A DNA stretch of 64,000 bases from Arcobacter ellisii (lineage in GTDB: Bacteria; Campylobacterota; Campylobacteria; Campylobacterales; Arcobacteraceae), in contig NZ_CP032097.1 in the NCBI RefSeq assembly GCF_003544915.1, positions 1,488,001-1,552,000 on the forward strand, in the 5' to 3' direction. Each line of letters opens with the position of its first letter. Positions within the stretch are counted from its first letter, which is position 1. The position numbers and the translations under genes are program-made. Under the pieces are notes generated by a model. That model was not told the origin of the DNA and searched no databases. It saw only the letters and a list, made by a program, of their open reading frames with translations. Positions 53,854-63,691 of the stretch are shown here, one piece after another.

Positions 53854-56361
53854 ATGATTAAAAAACAACGACTTGAAAAGTTTTTATCTAAACATTTTAT
53901 TAGATATTCATTAATTCCTATCTTAGTTGTTGAAGTTGCATTATTAGTTATGTACTTTTCAATAAATTCATATATCTCTTCTAAAAATATCAATTTATTG
54001 CTTGGGGAAGCTCAATCTTATTCTCAAGCAATACTTGAAAATGAAGCTACTTTTATTAGTGAAAAATTAAATGAAGTTTCAAAAACGGCTCTTCTTTTAC
54101 AAAATGAACACCAAACAATTTTTACAAATCCAAATAGATTTGGTTTACCAAATAATGAACCAAAATTTGCAATTGCACCAAATGGTGTTTTTTATAAAAC
54201 AAATGAAATAGGAGCAAGTTTATATTACTCTTCTAAAACACCTATAACACAAAAAGAAGTAGATAAAGCAACATTTACTGAAGCTATGGATATCTCTTTA
54301 AAAAGTGTTGTAGATATAAATCCTGATATTGTTGCAGCATATTTTAACTCTTGGGATAATATGAATCGTTTATATCCTTTTATTCCTAAAGTTTATGAAC
54401 AATATGGTGAACACATAAATATGGAAGATTATAACTTTTATTATTTAGCCACTAAAAAACATAATCCAGATAAAAAACCTGTTTGGACGGGAGCTTATCT
54501 TGACCCAGCTGGAAATGGTTGGATGTTATCTTGTATAGTTCCAATATACAAAAATGATTTTTTAGAGGGTGTTACAGGACTAGATATTACAATTGATAGG
54601 TTTGTTAAAAATATTTTAAATAGAAAACTTCCTTATGATGCAAATTTATTCATGGTTGATAAAGATGGTATGATTTTAGCAATGCCTGAAAAAATAGAAG
54701 AATTATTAGGACTAAAAGAGTTAAAAGAACATTTATACACAGATGCTATCTTAAAAACTATTTCTAAACCTGAAGAGTTTAATTTATTAAAAAACAAAAG
54801 TCCATTTGCAGAACATTTTAAAGATTTAATAAAAAATAATAAAACTCTATCTACACTAAAAATCAACGATAATGAATATGTAACTTTACAACAAAATATA
54901 GATGAAACGAACTGGAAATTGATGATTTTAATTGATAAAAAGAACATATTTGCATCAATTGAATATCTAAAAAACTTATCAAATAAAATCGGTTATATAG
55001 CTATTGCTTTATTATTATTGTTTTATATTATATTTTTCTATTTATTATTGAAAAAAATAAATAAATTCTCTTTTTCAATTACTCAACCTATTATTGATTT
55101 ATCAAAACAAACTTCACAAATAAAAGAGACAAATAGTGATATAAAAGTTCTTGATACAAATATTTTAGAAATTTCTCAATTAAGCCAAAATTTTACAGAA
55201 ATGATTAATGAGTTAAATCTGAAAAACAAAAAACTATATGATGCGAAAGTTTTCGCAGAAGAAGCAAATAAAGCAAAAGATAATTTCTTAGCAAATATGA
55301 GTCATGAACTAAAAACTCCATTAAACTCAATAAATGTAATTAGCGATATTATGCTTAAAAATAAATCTAACTCTTTAGATGAAACCCAATTAAAAAATAT
55401 CCAAATTATAAATAAATGTGGTAAAGATTTAATTTATTTAATAACAGATATTTTAGATTTATCAAAATTAGACGCAAAAAAAATAAACCTTTCTATAGAA
55501 AAAGTTGATATTAAAAAATCTATTCAAACAATCTATGATAAATTTTATGAACAAACAAAAAATAAAAATCTGGAATTTGTTTTAGAAATAGATGAAAATA
55601 TAAAAGATATTTATACTGATTTAGAAAAATTAAAACAGATAATAAACAATCTTTTAAGTAATGCGATTAAGTTCACAAATAAAGGTCAAATTAGATTAAA
55701 AGTTAAAAATGAAAATGAGTTTATTAAAATAAATATAGAAGATGATGGTATTGGAATTGCTCAAGAAAATCTTAATGAAATTTTTGAAAGATTTAAACAA
55801 GTAGATAGTAGTACAACTAGGAAATATGGTGGAACTGGACTTGGTTTGGCAATTTCTAAAGAATTATGTAAATTATTAGATATAAAAATTGATGTAAAAA
55901 GTGAATTAAATAAAGGAACAACTTTTGAATTATTGCTTCCTAAAAATTTAAAAAATGAAATAAAAAACTCAATCAAAAATGAAGAAAAAATAGATTCATT
56001 TGAAAATATCAAATTAGAAAATAGTTCTCAAATAGAGAAAAAAACTAAAGAGAGTATTTTAATTTTAAATAATGACCCAATCACTTTTTTAAATTTAATT
56101 ACCATATTGAATAAAAAATATATTGTAAAACAAACAAATTCTTTGGATAAATTGATTGATTTGAAAAACAAAAATGAAAACTCAAAGATTATGATTGATA
56201 TTTCAAAATTAAGTGATTTAGAAAAAAATCTAATAAACGAAAAATTGGATAATAATTTGATAATTCTTTATTCAAATGATGAATTAAATTCTGTAAAAGA
56301 GGAAAAAATTGAAAAATCTTTTAAACTTCCTCTTTCAAATGAAGAAATAAATAATATATAA
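53854..56361 (+). CDS. dCache-type hybrid-like histidine kinase with C-terminal pseudo-receiver
   Basis: In this 835-residue protein, membrane helices at about 17-37 and 373-395 enclose a large periplasmic double Cache domain (WMLSCIVPIYKNDFLEGVTGLDITIDRF). A HAMP-like segment follows. HisKA has NMSHELKTPLNSI, and the ATPase domain has NNLLSNAIKFT, DDGIGIA and GGTGLGLAISK. The C-terminal ~110 residues (ESILILNNDPITFLNL...) look like a receiver in which the acidic pair and the KP motif are lost, so it probably cannot be phosphorylated. It starts 12 bases after ligA. Confidence 0.9.
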   Translation: MIKKQRLEKFLSKHFIRYSLIPILVVEVALLVMYFSINSYISSKNINLLLGEAQSYSQAILENEATFISEKLNEVSKTALLLQNEHQTIFTNPNRFGLPNNEPKFAIAPNGVFYKTNEIGASLYYSSKTPITQKEVDKATFTEAMDISLKSVVDINPDIVAAYFNSWDNMNRLYPFIPKVYEQYGEHINMEDYNFYYLATKKHNPDKKPVWTGAYLDPAGNGWMLSCIVPIYKNDFLEGVTGLDITIDRFVKNILNRKLPYDANLFMVDKDGMILAMPEKIEELLGLKELKEHLYTDAILKTISKPEEFNLLKNKSPFAEHFKDLIKNNKTLSTLKINDNEYVTLQQNIDETNWKLMILIDKKNIFASIEYLKNLSNKIGYIAIALLLLFYIIFFYLLLKKINKFSFSITQPIIDLSKQTSQIKETNSDIKVLDTNILEISQLSQNFTEMINELNLKNKKLYDAKVFAEEANKAKDNFLANMSHELKTPLNSINVISDIMLKNKSNSLDETQLKNIQIINKCGKDLIYLITDILDLSKLDAKKINLSIEKVDIKKSIQTIYDKFYEQTKNKNLEFVLEIDENIKDIYTDLEKLKQIINNLLSNAIKFTNKGQIRLKVKNENEFIKINIEDDGIGIAQENLNEIFERFKQVDSSTTRKYGGTGLGLAISKELCKLLDIKIDVKSELNKGTTFELLLPKNLKNEIKNSIKNEEKIDSFENIKLENSSQIEKKTKESILILNNDPITFLNLITILNKKYIVKQTNSLDKLIDLKNKNENSKIMIDISKLSDLEKNLINEKLDNNLIILYSNDELNSVKEEKIEKSFKLPLSNEEINNI

Positions 56362-56386
56362 ATAGATGATTTTTTATCATCTATTT
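56360..56386. terminator. Bidirectional hairpin between two histidine kinase genes
   Basis: Perfect 11-bp stem AAATAGATGAT (56360-56370) / ATCATCTATTT (56376-56386) with loop TTTTT, in the gap between convergent genes. Confidence 0.6.
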
Positions 56387-56389
56387 ATT

Positions 56390-57496
56390 TCAAAGTTCAA
56401 TAATAAACTTCAATCCTTTTTCCCCATTTAAAACTTCTAGTTTACCTTGAAAACTATTTTCAATAATAATTTCAACTAAATATAAACCTATTCCCGTACC
56501 ATTCTCTTTTGTTGTAAAATATGGTTCTTGGATTCTATCTAAATTTTCTTTATCTACACCGCCGGCATTATCTTCTAGGATTAAAACTATTTTACTTTTT
56601 TCTTTATATAATTTTATAAATATCTCTGGATTTTTTATATCTCTTTCTTTAAATGCATCTAAAGAGTTATTTACAATATTTATTAAGACTTGTAATAACT
56701 CTGTTTCTACACCAAAAATCTCCAATTTTTCATCAATATCTAAATTTATGACTGCATCATATAATTTGATTTTATTTTTTAGTATCTCTTCTGTTTTATC
56801 TATACAATTTTTAATTAAAAAATGCTCTTTTATTTTATTTGGTTTGAAAAAATTTAGAAAACCATTTATTGTTGTATCCATATAATTTATTTGTTTTTTT
56901 GCATTTTCAGAAAAACGTTTCATACACTCTTCATCTAATTCACTAAAATCAAAAGCCATATTTATATTATCACAACTCATTGACAAAACATTTAGTGGTT
57001 GTTTTAATTGATGTGAAATTAAACCTATCATTTCACCCATTGAAGCTAATTTGCTATTTTGAATTAATAAATCTTGAGTTGTATTTAATTTTTCAGTTGT
57101 CTCTTTTATTTTATTGTAAATATCAATATAGATTTTTAATTTTGAAGTTAAAAGATTTTTATTTATTGGCTTTGTTATATACTCAACACCACCAACTTCA
57201 TAACCTTTATTTTTATATTCATCTTTATCATAAATCCCTGTTATAAAAATTATAGGTATATGTTTAATTGAATCTACACCTTTTATATATTGTGCAAATT
57301 CAAATCCATCAATATCTGGCATTTGAATATCAGTCAAAATCAAATCAATATTATTCTCAACTAATACTTTAATTGCCTCTTTTGCATTTAATGCTGTAAA
57401 AATATTTACATCAAAACTCTCTTCAATCAATAATCTTAATGAATAGATATTTTCTTCAATATCATCTACAATCAAAATAGTAAACTTTTTCATCAT
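56390..57496 (-). CDS. Receiver-histidine kinase (REC at the N-terminus)
   Basis: This 368-residue soluble protein has a canonical receiver at 1-125 (FTILIVDDIEEN, phospho-acceptor Asp in LILTDIQMPDIDG, YITKPINKN), followed by a coiled-coil and a kinase core with the phospho-acceptor region LISHQLKQPLNVL. The ATPase domain has NIVNNSLDAF, EDNAGGVD and GTGIGLYLVE. The receiver-first order is that of kinases controlled by an upstream phosphorelay or by another kinase such as the neighbouring 53854-56361 protein. That link is inference. Confidence 0.9.
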   Translation of the reverse strand: MMKKFTILIVDDIEENIYSLRLLIEESFDVNIFTALNAKEAIKVLVENNIDLILTDIQMPDIDGFEFAQYIKGVDSIKHIPIIFITGIYDKDEYKNKGYEVGGVEYITKPINKNLLTSKLKIYIDIYNKIKETTEKLNTTQDLLIQNSKLASMGEMIGLISHQLKQPLNVLSMSCDNINMAFDFSELDEECMKRFSENAKKQINYMDTTINGFLNFFKPNKIKEHFLIKNCIDKTEEILKNKIKLYDAVINLDIDEKLEIFGVETELLQVLINIVNNSLDAFKERDIKNPEIFIKLYKEKSKIVLILEDNAGGVDKENLDRIQEPYFTTKENGTGIGLYLVEIIIENSFQGKLEVLNGEKGLKFIIEL

Positions 57497-57769
57497 ATTC
57501 CTATCATTTTTTAATAAAACTTTCTTTTATTATATTTCAATACCATTATTTTATTATATTCAAAAAAAGTATTATAAAAATATCATTTTATTTTTTAAAG
57601 GAATAAAAATTGTAAATTATTCGACCAGTTATTAATATAATAAAATTATGATTTTATGCTAAAGTTATAATAAGACGTTTATATAGTAAAAAGTGTAATT
57701 ATTTTTTCAAATTATAACTAGATTAATTATATAAAATAATTTTATCTTATTGAGTAAGTAGAGTTTTTA

Positions 57770-59548
57770 ATGAAAATTGAAAAGAGTTCTGAAACAATTT
57801 TTATTGTTGATAATTCAGTGCAACAAAAAATAAAAAGTTTAATTGAAGAGAAATATAATAACATTATACATTTTTATAAAATTGATGAAATTATAAAATT
57901 AATTAAACTACAACAACCTGCTTTGATAATACTAAATATTAATTCAAAAGAGTATGATGAAATCTCTTTTTTAAAAAAAATATCTACTTTAGAAATTCCT
58001 ATAATACTTTGTGGAGTAAAAGAGATTTCAGTTATTAAAAATGCATATAAATTAGGTGTTGTTGATGTTATAAAAGAGCCATTTTTAAAAGAAGAATTAT
58101 ATTTCAAAATTGATTTGTGGATTGATAATAGAAAAAAGCAAAAAGAGTCAAATCACTCTTCATTATTGTTACAAGAGTATAAAGATGCCGTAGATGAGAG
58201 TTCAATAGTTTCAAAAACTAATAATAAAGGCATCATAACTTATGTAAATGAACAGTTTTGTTTATTATCAGGTTATAAAAAAGAGGAATTAATAGGAAAA
58301 AATCACAATATTGTAAGACATCCTGATACTCCTAAAAAAGTTTTTGAAGAGATTTGGAACACAATAAAAAACAAAAAAATTGCTTGGAAAGGGAAAATAA
58401 AAAACAAAAAAAAAGATGGTTCATATTATTGGGTTGAAGCTTTTATAAAACCAATTATTGATAAAAATGGAAATATTGAAGAATTTATTGCTTTAAGAAA
58501 TGATATAACAGAACAAGAAGAGGCAAAAGAGTATTTCAAACTTAAATTAAAAGGTTCAGAAGATAATCTCAATCACTCTATAAAACTTGCAAAAGAGTAT
58601 GAAAAAGCCATTGATATAAGTAGTATTTTATTAAGAACAAATAATTTTGGAGAAATTATTTATGTAAATGATAAATTTATTGAACTTACTCAATTTTCAA
58701 GAGAAGAATTAATTGGTTCTGATTATAAAATTTTTAAACATAAAGATATAAAAGATTCTTTATTTGAAAATCTTGAATTATTGATTGATGACAAAAAGAT
58801 ATTTAATAAAATATTAAATAACAAATCAAAAAATGGGGATAACTATTGGATAAATATTACTATTGTTCAAATAAAAGATGATAACAATTTTACAATAGAA
58901 TATATGTGGATTATAAATGATTTAACTGAACTATTTAATCTAAATGAAGAGATTCAATCAACTCAAAAAGAGATTATTTATAAAATGGGAGAAATAGGAG
59001 AAACAAGAAGTAAAGAGACAGGAAATCATGTAAAAAGAGTTGCTGAATACTCAAAACTTCTTGCAATTCTTTATGGGATAAGTGAAAATGAAGCAAATAA
59101 TTTATTAATTGCTTCTCCTATGCACGATATTGGAAAAGTTGGTATTCCTGATTCTATATTAAAAAAACCTGGAAAATTAACTCCAGATGAATTTGACTTT
59201 ATGAAAGAACACTCAATAATTGGTTATAACATTTTAAAAGATTCTAATAGAGATATTTTAAAAACAGCAGCAATTGTTGCAAAAGAACATCATGAAAGAT
59301 ATGATGGTACTGGATATCCTTTTGGATTAAAAGGTGAAGAGATACATATTTATGGAAGAATTACAGCAATTGCAGATGTTTTTGATGCTTTAGGAAGTGA
59401 TAGATGTTATAAAAAAGCTTGGAAAGATGAAGAAATCTTTGAACTTTTAGAAAATGAAAAAGGAAAACAGTTTGATCCATTTCTTGTGAGTTTATTTTTA
59501 GAAAATAAAAACTTATTTATTGAAATTAGAAATAGATATAAAGATTAA
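57770..59548 (+). CDS. HD-GYP phosphodiesterase with pseudo-receiver and two PAS domains
   Basis: In this 592-residue protein, residues 1-120 are receiver-like, but the phospho-acceptor Asp is Asn (LIILNINS, Asn56). Two PAS domains follow (about 140-260 and 280-385; GIITYVNEQFCLLSGY and GEIIYVNDKFIELTQF). The HD-GYP domain (about 400-592) has the catalytic HDIGKVGIPD (His452-Asp453) and EHHERYDGTGYP, so c-di-GMP hydrolysis is expected. The 273-base upstream gap holds AT-rich sequence without a clear -10 or other feature. The ribosome site is weak (GTAGAG). Confidence 0.93.
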   Translation: MKIEKSSETIFIVDNSVQQKIKSLIEEKYNNIIHFYKIDEIIKLIKLQQPALIILNINSKEYDEISFLKKISTLEIPIILCGVKEISVIKNAYKLGVVDVIKEPFLKEELYFKIDLWIDNRKKQKESNHSSLLLQEYKDAVDESSIVSKTNNKGIITYVNEQFCLLSGYKKEELIGKNHNIVRHPDTPKKVFEEIWNTIKNKKIAWKGKIKNKKKDGSYYWVEAFIKPIIDKNGNIEEFIALRNDITEQEEAKEYFKLKLKGSEDNLNHSIKLAKEYEKAIDISSILLRTNNFGEIIYVNDKFIELTQFSREELIGSDYKIFKHKDIKDSLFENLELLIDDKKIFNKILNNKSKNGDNYWINITIVQIKDDNNFTIEYMWIINDLTELFNLNEEIQSTQKEIIYKMGEIGETRSKETGNHVKRVAEYSKLLAILYGISENEANNLLIASPMHDIGKVGIPDSILKKPGKLTPDEFDFMKEHSIIGYNILKDSNRDILKTAAIVAKEHHERYDGTGYPFGLKGEEIHIYGRITAIADVFDALGSDRCYKKAWKDEEIFELLENEKGKQFDPFLVSLFLENKNLFIEIRNRYKD

Positions 59549-59639
59549 GAACTAAAATCAAAATGTTACTTTTTTATATATTTTTCCAATCTATAAGACT
59601 ATTTTTTTAAATTGCTACGGTTATGGCACGTTTTTATTT

Positions 59640-59645
59640 TATAAT
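59640..59645 (+). promoter_or_regulatory. -10 box of the thioesterase gene
   Basis: TATAAT at 59640-59645, 37 bases before the ATG; AAGG is the ribosome site. Confidence 0.45.
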
Positions 59646-59682
59646 ACAAGATATATCAATAATTATAACACAAGGTTAAAAG

Positions 59683-60156
59683 ATGAGTGAAGAAGTAAAA
59701 AGAGAAAAGTCTCTTACAATGACTATGTTAATGACTCCAGATAAAGCAAACTTCTCTGGGAAAAATGTTCATGGTGGAGAAATCTTAAAAATGTTAGATC
59801 ATGTTGCATATGCATGTGCAGCAAGATATACAGGAATGTATGCAGTAACATTGTCAGTAGATATGGTTTTATTTAAAGACCCAATTAAAATTGGTTCTCT
59901 TGTTACTTTCCATGCTTCAGTTAATTATACTGGAAGAACTTCTATGGAAATTGGTATTAAAGTAATTTCAGAAGACATTAAAGACCATACAATCAAAAAT
60001 ACAAATGTTTGTTATTTTACTATGATTGCAGTTGATGAACACGGAAAACCAGCACCAGTTCCTAAATTAGAATTAGTAACTGAAGATGATAAAAGAAGAT
60101 ATAACGATGCTATTCAAAGAAGAGAGATTAGAATGGCTTCAAGACACGCAAAATAA
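59683..60156 (+). CDS. Acyl-CoA thioesterase (YciA/hotdog family)
   Basis: This 157-residue hotdog-fold protein has the family segment ANFSGKNVHGGEILKMLDHVAYACA, containing the conserved N-x-x-G-G and Asp catalytic region, and then SVDMVLFKDPIKIGSLV. YciA-like enzymes hydrolyse acyl-CoA. Length is typical. It is followed by a strong hairpin shared with the convergent ABC-F gene. Confidence 0.88.
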   Translation: MSEEVKREKSLTMTMLMTPDKANFSGKNVHGGEILKMLDHVAYACAARYTGMYAVTLSVDMVLFKDPIKIGSLVTFHASVNYTGRTSMEIGIKVISEDIKDHTIKNTNVCYFTMIAVDEHGKPAPVPKLELVTEDDKRRYNDAIQRREIRMASRHAK

Positions 60157-60174
60157 TCTCTTTTATTTCCATAA

Positions 60175-60208
60175 AAAAAGGGGAAGATTTTTAAATCTTC
60201 CCCTTTTT
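60175..60208. terminator. Strong bidirectional terminator between thioesterase and ABC-F genes
   Basis: Perfect 16-bp stem AAAAAGGGGAAGATTT (60175-60190) / AAATCTTCCCCTTTTT (60193-60208) around a 2-base centre. The GC core and flanking A- and T-runs make it a rho-independent terminator in both directions. Confidence 0.85.
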
Positions 60209-60227
60209 ATTTAGCTAAAAAACAAAC

Positions 60228-61823
60228 TTACGCTTGTTCTTTAGACTCAATGTACTCTTCATAAGTACCTTTAAAATCAACTATTGTTCCACCTGGTTGA
60301 ATTTCAATAATTCTATTTGCATAAGCATCTAATAATTCCCTATCGTGAGATACACAAATTACAGAACCTGCATAATCATTTAATCCTTCACCTAAAGCAA
60401 TAATAGCTTCTAAGTCTAAGTGGTTTGTTGGTTCATCTAAAACTAAGAAATTTCCTTGCTCTAACATGATTTTAGAAAGCATCATTCTATGTTTTTCTCC
60501 CCCTGAACAAGAATCAACTTTTTTCTCTTGTTCTTGACCGTTAAATAACATTCTTCCCAAACAATTTCTGATTTCAGAAATATCTGCATCTCTATCAAAA
60601 CTTCTTAACCAATCATATAAAGTCATATCACCTTTGATAATATCAGTTGCATTTTGTGGAAAATATGAGTTTTGAATAGTTGCTCCCCATAAAACTTCTC
60701 CAGAATCTGGTTTTAAATTACCTTCTAAAATTTCACATAAAGTTGTTTTTCCAATACCATTTGTACCAATTAAAGCTATTTTATCACCTTTTTCAACTGT
60801 AAATGAAACATCATTTAATACAACATGGTCATCATAAGATTTAGAGATATTTTTAACAGTTAATAACTCTTTTCCTACTTCTCTTTTTTGTCTAAAAATA
60901 ATTGAAGGGTCACGTCTGCTTGATACTTGAATTGCACCAACATCAAGTTTTTCAAGTTGTTTCTGTCTTGAAGTTGCTTGTTTTGCTTTAGAAGCATTTG
61001 CACTAAATCTAGCGATAAACTTCTCAAGTTCTTCTTTTTCTTTTAATTTTTTATTAACATCTTTTTCATTTTGTTTTGCAATTAAAGTTGATGCAATATA
61101 CCAATCATCATAATTTCCTGCAAACTCTCTAATTTGTTTAAAATCAACATCTAAAATGTGTGTACAAACAGCATTTAAAAAGTGTCTATCGTGAGAGATA
61201 ACTACCATTGTTCCTTCATGATGTTGAAGTTGGTTTTCTAACCAACCAATTGTTTCAATATCAAGGTTATTTGTAGGCTCATCTAAAAATAATACATCTG
61301 GTTTTGGATATAAAACTTGTGCTAATAAAACTTTAAATTTATCCCCACCTGTTAATGTACTCATTAAATCTTGGTGACTAGCAGCTGGAAATCCTAAATC
61401 TTCTAAAATTTTTGTAATTTTAATATCATATTCATAAGTTGGGTCTTCTTCACAACAAATAATTTCAAGTTCAGCAAGTCTATTATTTACTTCATCAGTA
61501 AATTCAGGACTCATATAAAGTTCTTCTTTTTCTTTTACAGCATCATATAATCTTTTATTTCCTAATAAAACTGTATCAAAAATTGTATAGTTTTCATAAG
61601 CAAATTGATTTTGTGATAATACTCCAACTTTTTTACCATTTTGAACTTGTACTTCACCCTCTGTTGCTTCTTCTTGTCCTGATAATATTTTTAGAAAAGT
61701 CGTCTTACCAGCACCATTTGCACCAATAAGTCCATATCTTTTTCCTGTATCTAATTTTAAATTTATATCTTGAAATAAAACTCTTGGACCAAAAGCTTTT
61801 TTTAGATTGACAGTTTGAACCAT
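60228..61823 (-). CDS. ybiT: ABC-F family ATPase (YbiT-like)
   Basis: This 531-residue protein has two ABC modules with no membrane segment. It has Walker A GANGAGKTTFLK and GTNGIGKTTLCE, Walker B DVLFLDEPTNNLD and FLVLDEPTNHLD, and signatures LTGGDKFKVLLAQ and CSGGEKHRMML. The linker between the modules has RFSANASKAKQATSRQKQLEKL. Length and key segments match YbiT closely. ABC-F proteins act at the ribosome E site. The ATG is preceded by GGAGAG and by TATAAT on the minus strand (61879-61874). Confidence 0.92.
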   Translation of the reverse strand: MVQTVNLKKAFGPRVLFQDINLKLDTGKRYGLIGANGAGKTTFLKILSGQEEATEGEVQVQNGKKVGVLSQNQFAYENYTIFDTVLLGNKRLYDAVKEKEELYMSPEFTDEVNNRLAELEIICCEEDPTYEYDIKITKILEDLGFPAASHQDLMSTLTGGDKFKVLLAQVLYPKPDVLFLDEPTNNLDIETIGWLENQLQHHEGTMVVISHDRHFLNAVCTHILDVDFKQIREFAGNYDDWYIASTLIAKQNEKDVNKKLKEKEELEKFIARFSANASKAKQATSRQKQLEKLDVGAIQVSSRRDPSIIFRQKREVGKELLTVKNISKSYDDHVVLNDVSFTVEKGDKIALIGTNGIGKTTLCEILEGNLKPDSGEVLWGATIQNSYFPQNATDIIKGDMTLYDWLRSFDRDADISEIRNCLGRMLFNGQEQEKKVDSCSGGEKHRMMLSKIMLEQGNFLVLDEPTNHLDLEAIIALGEGLNDYAGSVICVSHDRELLDAYANRIIEIQPGGTIVDFKGTYEEYIESKEQA

Positions 61824-61873
61824 ATTATAATTCTCTCCATTTATTTTATTTACTTAATTGTATTGATTTTGCG

Positions 61874-61879
61874 ATTATA
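61874..61879 (-). promoter_or_regulatory. -10 box of the ABC-F gene
   Basis: ATTATA on the plus strand reads TATAAT on the minus strand, 51 bases before the start codon, in the context GGATATAATCG. Confidence 0.45.
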
Positions 61880-61914
61880 TCCAAAAAAATATATTTAGGA
61901 CTTAAGGCTTTTTT

Positions 61915-63411
61915 TTATAACTCTTTTTCAAAAGCTAATTTCATAATATCTTCTTCACTTACGATATCACTATTATCTTCATTTGGTGGATTTTTAATCC
62001 ATAAAACTTTAGTTTTTAATTGATCTAATTGATATTTAGTTAAGTTTTTAATTAAAGTATCATTTATCATCTCTTTTGTTAAAGTTCCTGCATTTAGCAT
62101 TTTTTTGATTACTTTTTCTAAATTCTTTTTTGTTGCTTCAAATGCTTTTTCTTCATCAGTCAATGAAATATACTCTTCATCCAAATATTTCATTACAGAA
62201 TCACCTGGATATTTATAAGTTGTTACACCTTTATAGTTATATTTTTGGCATTTTAATCTTGGAATATAAACACCAGTAAAAACATATCCTAAAACAGTGT
62301 TTATTCCTTCTAGTGTTCTTAAAGGATTATGGGAACAGATATAATCACCTTTTACCATAGTTGGTGAATTCAATAATGAAGTGATATTATTGTGTAAAAT
62401 AATAAAACTTCCTTTTATCTCTTTTGGACCACCTCTTAAAGAGTTAAGTTCATTTTTATGAGCTAAAAAACTTCCACCAACTTTTTTAGGACTTCCTTCT
62501 AAAGATACTAATTCATTTTCACTAATGTCAAAATCTCCATCAACATTATTAAAATTTATAGGCAGTTTAAAAAGATTAGTTAATCTTCCTGATAATTTAA
62601 CATCTCCAGCAACATCAACTGAACCATCAGATAATATTGTAAAACCTTTAATATCATATTTATTTAGCCAATTTAAAATATCTTCATTGTTGTTTAAAGC
62701 AACCATTGGTTTATAAATATGTGATATTACTTCACTACCTTTATATTTCCAATATTTTTCTTCTTCATTAAATCTTGAAGTTAAATTGTTTAATTTTATA
62801 TCTGTTACTAAATCTCCACCAATTTCATCAGCAAGACCTTCTAAATCAGCTAGATTATTTCCATTACAAATATAATCATGTTTAACTGTAACTGGACCAC
62901 CATTTAATCTTTCTATAAAATTATGAGAACAATCAAAATAAGTATCAATATTTTTTGGACCACCCTCTAATGATACCAATTTGTTATCATTACATTTAAA
63001 ATGACCTTTTATAGTTCTTGGACTTGCTTTTATTGATGTTAATTCGTTAAATGAACAATTAAAACTTCCTTTTACCTCTTTTGGAGCATAAGATAATGTT
63101 TTTAACTGATTGTAAGAACAATCAAAATCCCCAACTTCTGTAGGAGCATCGAATAGAGAAACTAATTTATTTTTTGAACAATTAAAATCTTTTACTACAA
63201 CTTTAGGACAACCTTCTAATGTAGTTAAATTGTTATTGCTTATATCAAAATATCCCTCTATTCTATCGAATTTAATAGGAATCTTTTTTCCATTTAATCT
63301 TTCATTTAAGTTTACATTTCCTTGGACTGATACATATAAATCTTCTGAAATCATGTAATTATTAATAGAATGTTCTTTTAGCCAATTTTCGATTTCTCCG
63401 AGATTAAGCAT
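61915..63411 (-). CDS. Protein with phage-style leucine-rich repeats in two tandem modules
   Basis: This 498-residue protein has no signal peptide or membrane helix. Residues 1-230 form module 1: a header (IENWLKEHSI, then YVSVQGNVNLNERL and KIPIKF at about 44-48) and seven repeats of about 21 residues with the pattern F(D/N)CSxNxLxSLxGxPKxVxG. Residues about 241-410 form module 2: the same header (NWLNKYDIKGF, VDVAGDVKL, KLPINF) and four repeats. The tail (410-498) is charged and helical. This repeat style, with header and repeated 'CSxNxL', is common in structural proteins of T4-like phages. Here it is in a chromosome with no other phage gene. The ATG is preceded by AAGGTAGGAT. Confidence 0.85.
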   Translation of the reverse strand: MLNLGEIENWLKEHSINNYMISEDLYVSVQGNVNLNERLNGKKIPIKFDRIEGYFDISNNNLTTLEGCPKVVVKDFNCSKNKLVSLFDAPTEVGDFDCSYNQLKTLSYAPKEVKGSFNCSFNELTSIKASPRTIKGHFKCNDNKLVSLEGGPKNIDTYFDCSHNFIERLNGGPVTVKHDYICNGNNLADLEGLADEIGGDLVTDIKLNNLTSRFNEEEKYWKYKGSEVISHIYKPMVALNNNEDILNWLNKYDIKGFTILSDGSVDVAGDVKLSGRLTNLFKLPINFNNVDGDFDISENELVSLEGSPKKVGGSFLAHKNELNSLRGGPKEIKGSFIILHNNITSLLNSPTMVKGDYICSHNPLRTLEGINTVLGYVFTGVYIPRLKCQKYNYKGVTTYKYPGDSVMKYLDEEYISLTDEEKAFEATKKNLEKVIKKMLNAGTLTKEMINDTLIKNLTKYQLDQLKTKVLWIKNPPNEDNSDIVSEEDIMKLAFEKEL

Positions 63412-63691
63412 ATCCTACCTTTTAAATATTATTTTTCTAATTTTACTCTAAATTTTATCATTTTATTTCTTATAGCATACTATAATCAATATATACAAAA
63501 TAACCACTTCTTATAATTGCTCTTTAAACAAAAAATAAATTTCAAAAGTCAAGACAAATGATTATTTTTTTTAAATTTTTATCTCTTTAAATTTAGAGGA
63601 TTAGGCAATAGTTCTGGAAAATTGTTCTACCTTTAATCAATACTTTTTTATATAATAAAAAATTAACTAATCTTTTTAAATAGGAAAAATT

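Noticed and set aside
59624-59629. TGGCAC, resembling the -24 half of a sigma54 promoter before the thioesterase gene
   Set aside because: No TTGC(A/T) follows at the required 5-base spacing; a TATAAT is present instead.
61915-63411. A prophage remnant around the repeat protein
   Set aside because: No integrase, portal, capsid, tail or lysis gene and no att-like repeat is visible on either side. Only the single repeat protein resembles phage proteins.
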